Assembly: GCA_937967705.1 (NCBI GenBank)
Contig: CALCJG010000218.1
Coordinates: 1 to 15,487, forward strand
Direction of reading: 5' to 3'
From: an uncultured Spirochaetia bacterium
Lineage (GTDB): Bacteria; Spirochaetota; UBA4802; JAGODF01
Length of the DNA stretch: 15,487 nucleotides
In this document: in pieces, positions 12,874-15,487 of the stretch
Layout of the letters: each line of letters begins with the position of its first letter
Numbering within the stretch: position 1 is the first letter of the stretch
Translations under genes and position numbers: made by a program
Notes under the pieces: model-generated
Told to the model about the DNA's origin: nothing
The model's input: the letters and a program-made list of their open reading frames with translations, nothing else
Database searches by the model: none

Positions 12874-13698
12874 TTACTTGGAGAAGAGTCTCTTGAAAAC
12901 GACCTTCAGACAGTAGAGCACCACGCGCAGGAGGCGTCCTATTCGCCACGGCTTTGTGATGATGCGGTAGAACCAGTCCAGTCCCCTGTCCATAAAATAG
13001 GCCGGGGCCTTCTTGATCTCCCCGGATATCACGTCGATGCTGCCGCCCACGCTGACGAAAACGGTGTTGCTGAACTCGTTCTTGACCTTGTAGATCCAGC
13101 GCTCCTCCTTGGGAAATCCCAGTCCCACGAAGATGATCTTGGCCTCGGACTTGCGAATGGCCTCGACTACGGAAAGCTCCCGCTCGGGATTGAAATATCC
13201 TCCGTGCCGTCCCACGATCCGTACGTTAGGAAAGGACTTCTTGATGTTGAAAAACGCCCGCTCCACGATTTCCGGTTTGGCGCCTACCAGGAAGATGGTG
13301 TAGTCCTTGATCTCCGATATCCGGATGAGATCCATCATGAAGCTCAGGAGAGGGACGCGGTCCTTGAGGGGGGTCTTCAGCATCCGTGCGGCCCAGCTGA
13401 TGCCTCCTCCGCTGGCCAGATGCAAATCCGCCTTGCTGGAGATGAGGGAGAGGTCGGTGTTGGCGGTCACGCGCATGATCTTGTAGGGATTGTAGGGGAT
13501 TATGTGATGGACGCCCCCGCCCTCGATCATCTTCATGACCCTGACCACCGCCTGGGCCCGTGTCAGGTTGTCAATGCCCACCCCCAGGATGTTGACGACG
13601 TTGACATCATCCAGCTTGATCTGGTTGTATTCCAGGACCAGGTCCCGTTCCTCTTTCCACGAATCGTACTGTACGTCCTGTATTTCTTCCGAAGACAT
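12874..13698 (-). CDS. WecG/TagA/CpsF-family (GT26) glycosyltransferase-like protein
   Basis: This 274-residue protein follows the TagA family order: LGVGIDNLT (38-46), HHIIPYNPYKI (64-74), ADLHLASGGGISWAARML (90-107), IFLVGAKPEIVERA (135-148), IVGRHGGYF (161-169), FVGLGFPKEERW (190-201), VSVGGSIDVISGEIKKAP (215-232) and GLDWFYRI (239-246). The C-terminus is basic and hydrophobic (RLLRVVLYCLKVVFKRLF), suiting membrane association. The family transfers N-acetylmannosaminyl-type sugars to lipid-linked acceptors. The catalytic Thr and Asp of TagA align, by eye, with P68 and S96 here, so activity may differ. Start 13698 is chosen because AGGAGG lies 5 nt before it; ATG 13716 has none. A TTGACT (13807-13802) upstream has only a weak -10. 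Confidence 0.88.
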   Translation of the reverse strand: MSSEEIQDVQYDSWKEERDLVLEYNQIKLDDVNVVNILGVGIDNLTRAQAVVRVMKMIEGGGVHHIIPYNPYKIMRVTANTDLSLISSKADLHLASGGGISWAARMLKTPLKDRVPLLSFMMDLIRISEIKDYTIFLVGAKPEIVERAFFNIKKSFPNVRIVGRHGGYFNPERELSVVEAIRKSEAKIIFVGLGFPKEERWIYKVKNEFSNTVFVSVGGSIDVISGEIKKAPAYFMDRGLDWFYRIITKPWRIGRLLRVVLYCLKVVFKRLFSK

Positions 13699-13867
13699 CA
13701 TTGCCTCCTGTCCCATGTCGAAAAAAGTATTTACGGAGCTTAAATGAGCTAACTAGCGGTGTTTTACGGCAATACATCACAAAAGGGTATTCTGGTACAA
13801 AAGTCAATTCGGATTTGCGCGGGAAATCACTATTTTTTCCTCCGGGTGATTTCGCCCGAGCGGGCAA

Positions 13868-15139
13868 TCAGTCGTCGCCGGTTTTTCTCTTCATGGCGCA
13901 GAATTCCCCGCACATGGAGCACTGGTCCGTATCCGAGGGTATTTCATCCCGGTACCGCCGGGCCTTTGTGCTGTCCAGAGCCAGGCCGTACATCGCTTCC
14001 CAGTCGCGTTTTTTGCGCGCCTCGGACATGCGGTTGTCCCATTCGATGGTCCGTTCCCTGCGCTTGACCAGATCTCCGGCGTGAGCGGCGATGCGGGAGG
14101 CTATGACCCCCTCGCGGACGTCCTCCACCGTGGGGAGGCGCAGATGTTCCGCCGGTGTCACGTGACAGAGAAAATCCGCACCGCTCGCGGCGGCAATGGC
14201 TCCGCCAATCGCGGAGGTGATGTGATCGTATCCGGGGGCTATGTCCGTTACCAGAGGGCCGAGTACGTAGTAGGGAGCGTTGTCGCAGAGGGTCTTTTCC
14301 AGACGCATGCTGTCTGCGATCATGTCCAGGGGGACGTGTCCCGGCCCCTCTATGATGGCCAGTACGCCCCGTTCCCTCGCGCGCCGGGCCAGCCGGCCCA
14401 GGAGAATCATCTCGTGCACCTGTCCGCGGTCGCTGGCGTCGTGCAGGCAGCCTGGGCGCAACCCGTCCCCCAGACTGATGGCCACGTTATATTCCGCCAG
14501 GATGTCCAGAACCTCGTCGTAGTGTTCGTAGAGGGGATTCTCCTTTTTGTTGCGGGAGATCCACTCGGCCAGAATGGAGCCGCCGCGGCTGGTGATGCCG
14601 ATAATGCGCTTCTGGGATCGGAGGGACTCCAGTGAGTCGCGGGTAACGCCGGAATGTATGGTCATGAAGTCGACGCCGTCCTCGGCCTGGCGTTTTATCA
14701 CCGCGAGAAAATCGCCGATGGTCATTTCCATGATGGACTTGCTGGCTTCCCGCATGTGAACCGCCACCTCGTAGAGGGGAACGGTGCCCACGGGCACGGG
14801 AGACTCCTCCAGGATGCGCTTGAGAAACACGGGGATGTCTCCCCCGGTGCTCAGGTCCATCACGGCGTCCGCCCCTGCCTCGACGGCGGTGCGCAGTTTG
14901 GCCAGCTCGATCTCGACGTTGAAGAGGTCGGGGGAGGAACCGATGTTGGCGTTCACCTTGGTGCGCAGACCCCTGCCCACCCCTACGGCGTCGATGGATC
15001 TCAACAGGTTGCGAAAGAGGACCACATCACCCCCCGCAACACCTTTGAGAATCTCTTCCGGGGAGAGTCCCTCCCGGGAGGCCACGTGTTTCATGTCCGG
15101 GGTGATAATGCCTTTTTTGGCTTCGTTCAGTATGTTCAT
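13868..15139 (-). CDS. thiC: Phosphomethylpyrimidine synthase ThiC (short form)
   Basis: This 423-residue radical-SAM enzyme converts aminoimidazole ribotide to hydroxymethylpyrimidine phosphate for thiamine synthesis. Family motifs are RTKVNANIGSSPD (59-71), DLSTGGDIP (95-103), MTIHSGVTRD, ISLGDGLRPGC, IEGPGHVPLD and LGPLVTDIAPGYDH. The C-terminal cluster motif is C407-X2-C410-X3-C414 (CSMCGEFCAMK). It lacks the extra N-terminal domain of the roughly 630-residue ThiC of E. coli, as do many anaerobe and archaeal forms. The paralog BzaF (hydroxybenzimidazole synthase) is similar in length and cannot be fully excluded. No other thiamine gene or TPP riboswitch is present. Weak ribosome site GGGAA. 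The promoter is at 15218-15246. Confidence 0.92.
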   Translation of the reverse strand: MNILNEAKKGIITPDMKHVASREGLSPEEILKGVAGGDVVLFRNLLRSIDAVGVGRGLRTKVNANIGSSPDLFNVEIELAKLRTAVEAGADAVMDLSTGGDIPVFLKRILEESPVPVGTVPLYEVAVHMREASKSIMEMTIGDFLAVIKRQAEDGVDFMTIHSGVTRDSLESLRSQKRIIGITSRGGSILAEWISRNKKENPLYEHYDEVLDILAEYNVAISLGDGLRPGCLHDASDRGQVHEMILLGRLARRARERGVLAIIEGPGHVPLDMIADSMRLEKTLCDNAPYYVLGPLVTDIAPGYDHITSAIGGAIAAASGADFLCHVTPAEHLRLPTVEDVREGVIASRIAAHAGDLVKRRERTIEWDNRMSEARKKRDWEAMYGLALDSTKARRYRDEIPSDTDQCSMCGEFCAMKRKTGDD

Positions 15140-15217
15140 GATATTCCCGTAATTATTTCAGTCCTCGCAGGGCAAAGGCAGATTTTTTAATTGCAAATAA
15201 GCGGTGTCAATACAAAA

Positions 15218-15246
15218 ATTATATCCAATTCGGGGGAAAAAGTCAA
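15218..15246 (-). promoter_or_regulatory. Promoter of thiC
   Basis: On the minus strand, TTGACT (15246-15241), 17-nt spacer, TATAAT (15223-15218). This is the closest to consensus in the window. The predicted start near 15211 leaves a leader of about 70 nt, too short and lacking the motifs for a TPP riboswitch. Confidence 0.8.
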
Positions 15247-15284
15247 CGGAGCTGCCATCGAGCCCGTTTGGAAAGGATGGTTAT

Positions 15285-15487
15285 ATGAACAGGCTTGAGG
15301 AAGTGAGGAAGTTTTTAGAGTTTGACCGGCAGGCGAGATTCTTTATCGAGCCGGAGCAGAGGTATGAAGCCGTTCGCGATCGGCTTTTCGACGGGGTGAA
15401 CAACTACACGCCTGCGGTTACCGTGAAGGCGGGGCTGGGCAGCGGTCGGCTCGTCCTGGATATGGCGCGGCAGTCGAAGACCTATCT
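15285..15487 (+). CDS. Start of a divergent gene of unknown function, cut by the window end
   Basis: An open frame of 67 codons runs off the end of the window. AAAGGA (15272-15277) lies 7 nt before the ATG. The protein begins MNRLEEVRKFLEF and includes VKAGLGSGRLVLDMARQSK. The G-L-G-S-G after a strand recalls the nucleotide or SAM-binding loop of Rossmann-fold proteins such as methyltransferases, but too little is visible to assign a family. It is divergent from thiC, whose promoter lies in the same 145-bp gap. Confidence 0.7.
   Translation, partial: MNRLEEVRKFLEFDRQARFFIEPEQRYEAVRDRLFDGVNNYTPAVTVKAGLGSGRLVLDMARQSKTY

Noticed and set aside
13854..13865. GCCCGAGCGGGC just after the thiC stop as a terminator
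   Set aside because: A real palindrome, but the loop is only 2-4 nt and no T run follows on the minus strand.
15140..15217. TPP riboswitch upstream of thiC
   Set aside because: The leader lacks the conserved CUGAGA and the second TPP-binding motif and is too short.

Overview
The window looks like chromosomal DNA from a Gram-negative (diderm), probably anaerobic bacterium of moderate GC. The evidence is a lipobox lipoprotein, two predicted outer-membrane beta-barrel proteins, a FadL-type porin and a short ThiC. The mix (DUF1015 protein, GAF-SpoIIE phosphatase, TagA-like protein) would suit Spirochaetota or a deltaproteobacterial-type lineage. That placement is inference; nothing here fixes the taxonomy.

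Layout. Positions 1-63 are the 3' part of a tRNA-Ala(GGC). Positions 272-2190 (minus) hold greA followed by a DUF1015 gene ending in a strong terminator. Positions 2535-5528 (plus) are a two-gene envelope operon: a coiled-coil lipoprotein, then a 720-residue protein joining a degenerate 5'-nucleotidase-like region to a predicted outer-membrane barrel. Positions 5606-9386 are a compact, A+T-richer toxin-antitoxin (TA) island. On the plus strand it has Phd/PIN and HEPN/nucleotidyltransferase pairs. On the minus strand it has AbrB/PIN (VapBC), HicAB and HigBA. The two strands converge on a short remnant of a second hicB tail. The higB toxin is broken by what look like three homopolymer frameshifts, while its antitoxin is intact.

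Positions 9487-10742 (minus) are a FadL/OmpP1-like porin with a terminator behind it. Ahead of it is a leader of about 250 nt that contains its own intrinsic terminator, so attenuation or a small RNA is likely. Divergent from it is a GAF-SpoIIE phosphatase followed by a small zinc-ribbon protein. A shared bidirectional terminator separates these from a minus-strand WecG/TagA/CpsF-family gene. Then comes a short thiC with a near-consensus promoter, and finally the start of a divergent, cut-off gene.

Promoters. Four well-supported promoters use the -35 hexamer TTGACT with 16-17 nt spacers. Several TA modules carry a perfect inverted repeat at or near the predicted promoter or start codon, as expected for autorepression. 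The best candidates for something undescribed are the nucleotidase-like/barrel fusion with its lipoprotein partner, the porin leader with a premature terminator, and the decaying TA island.
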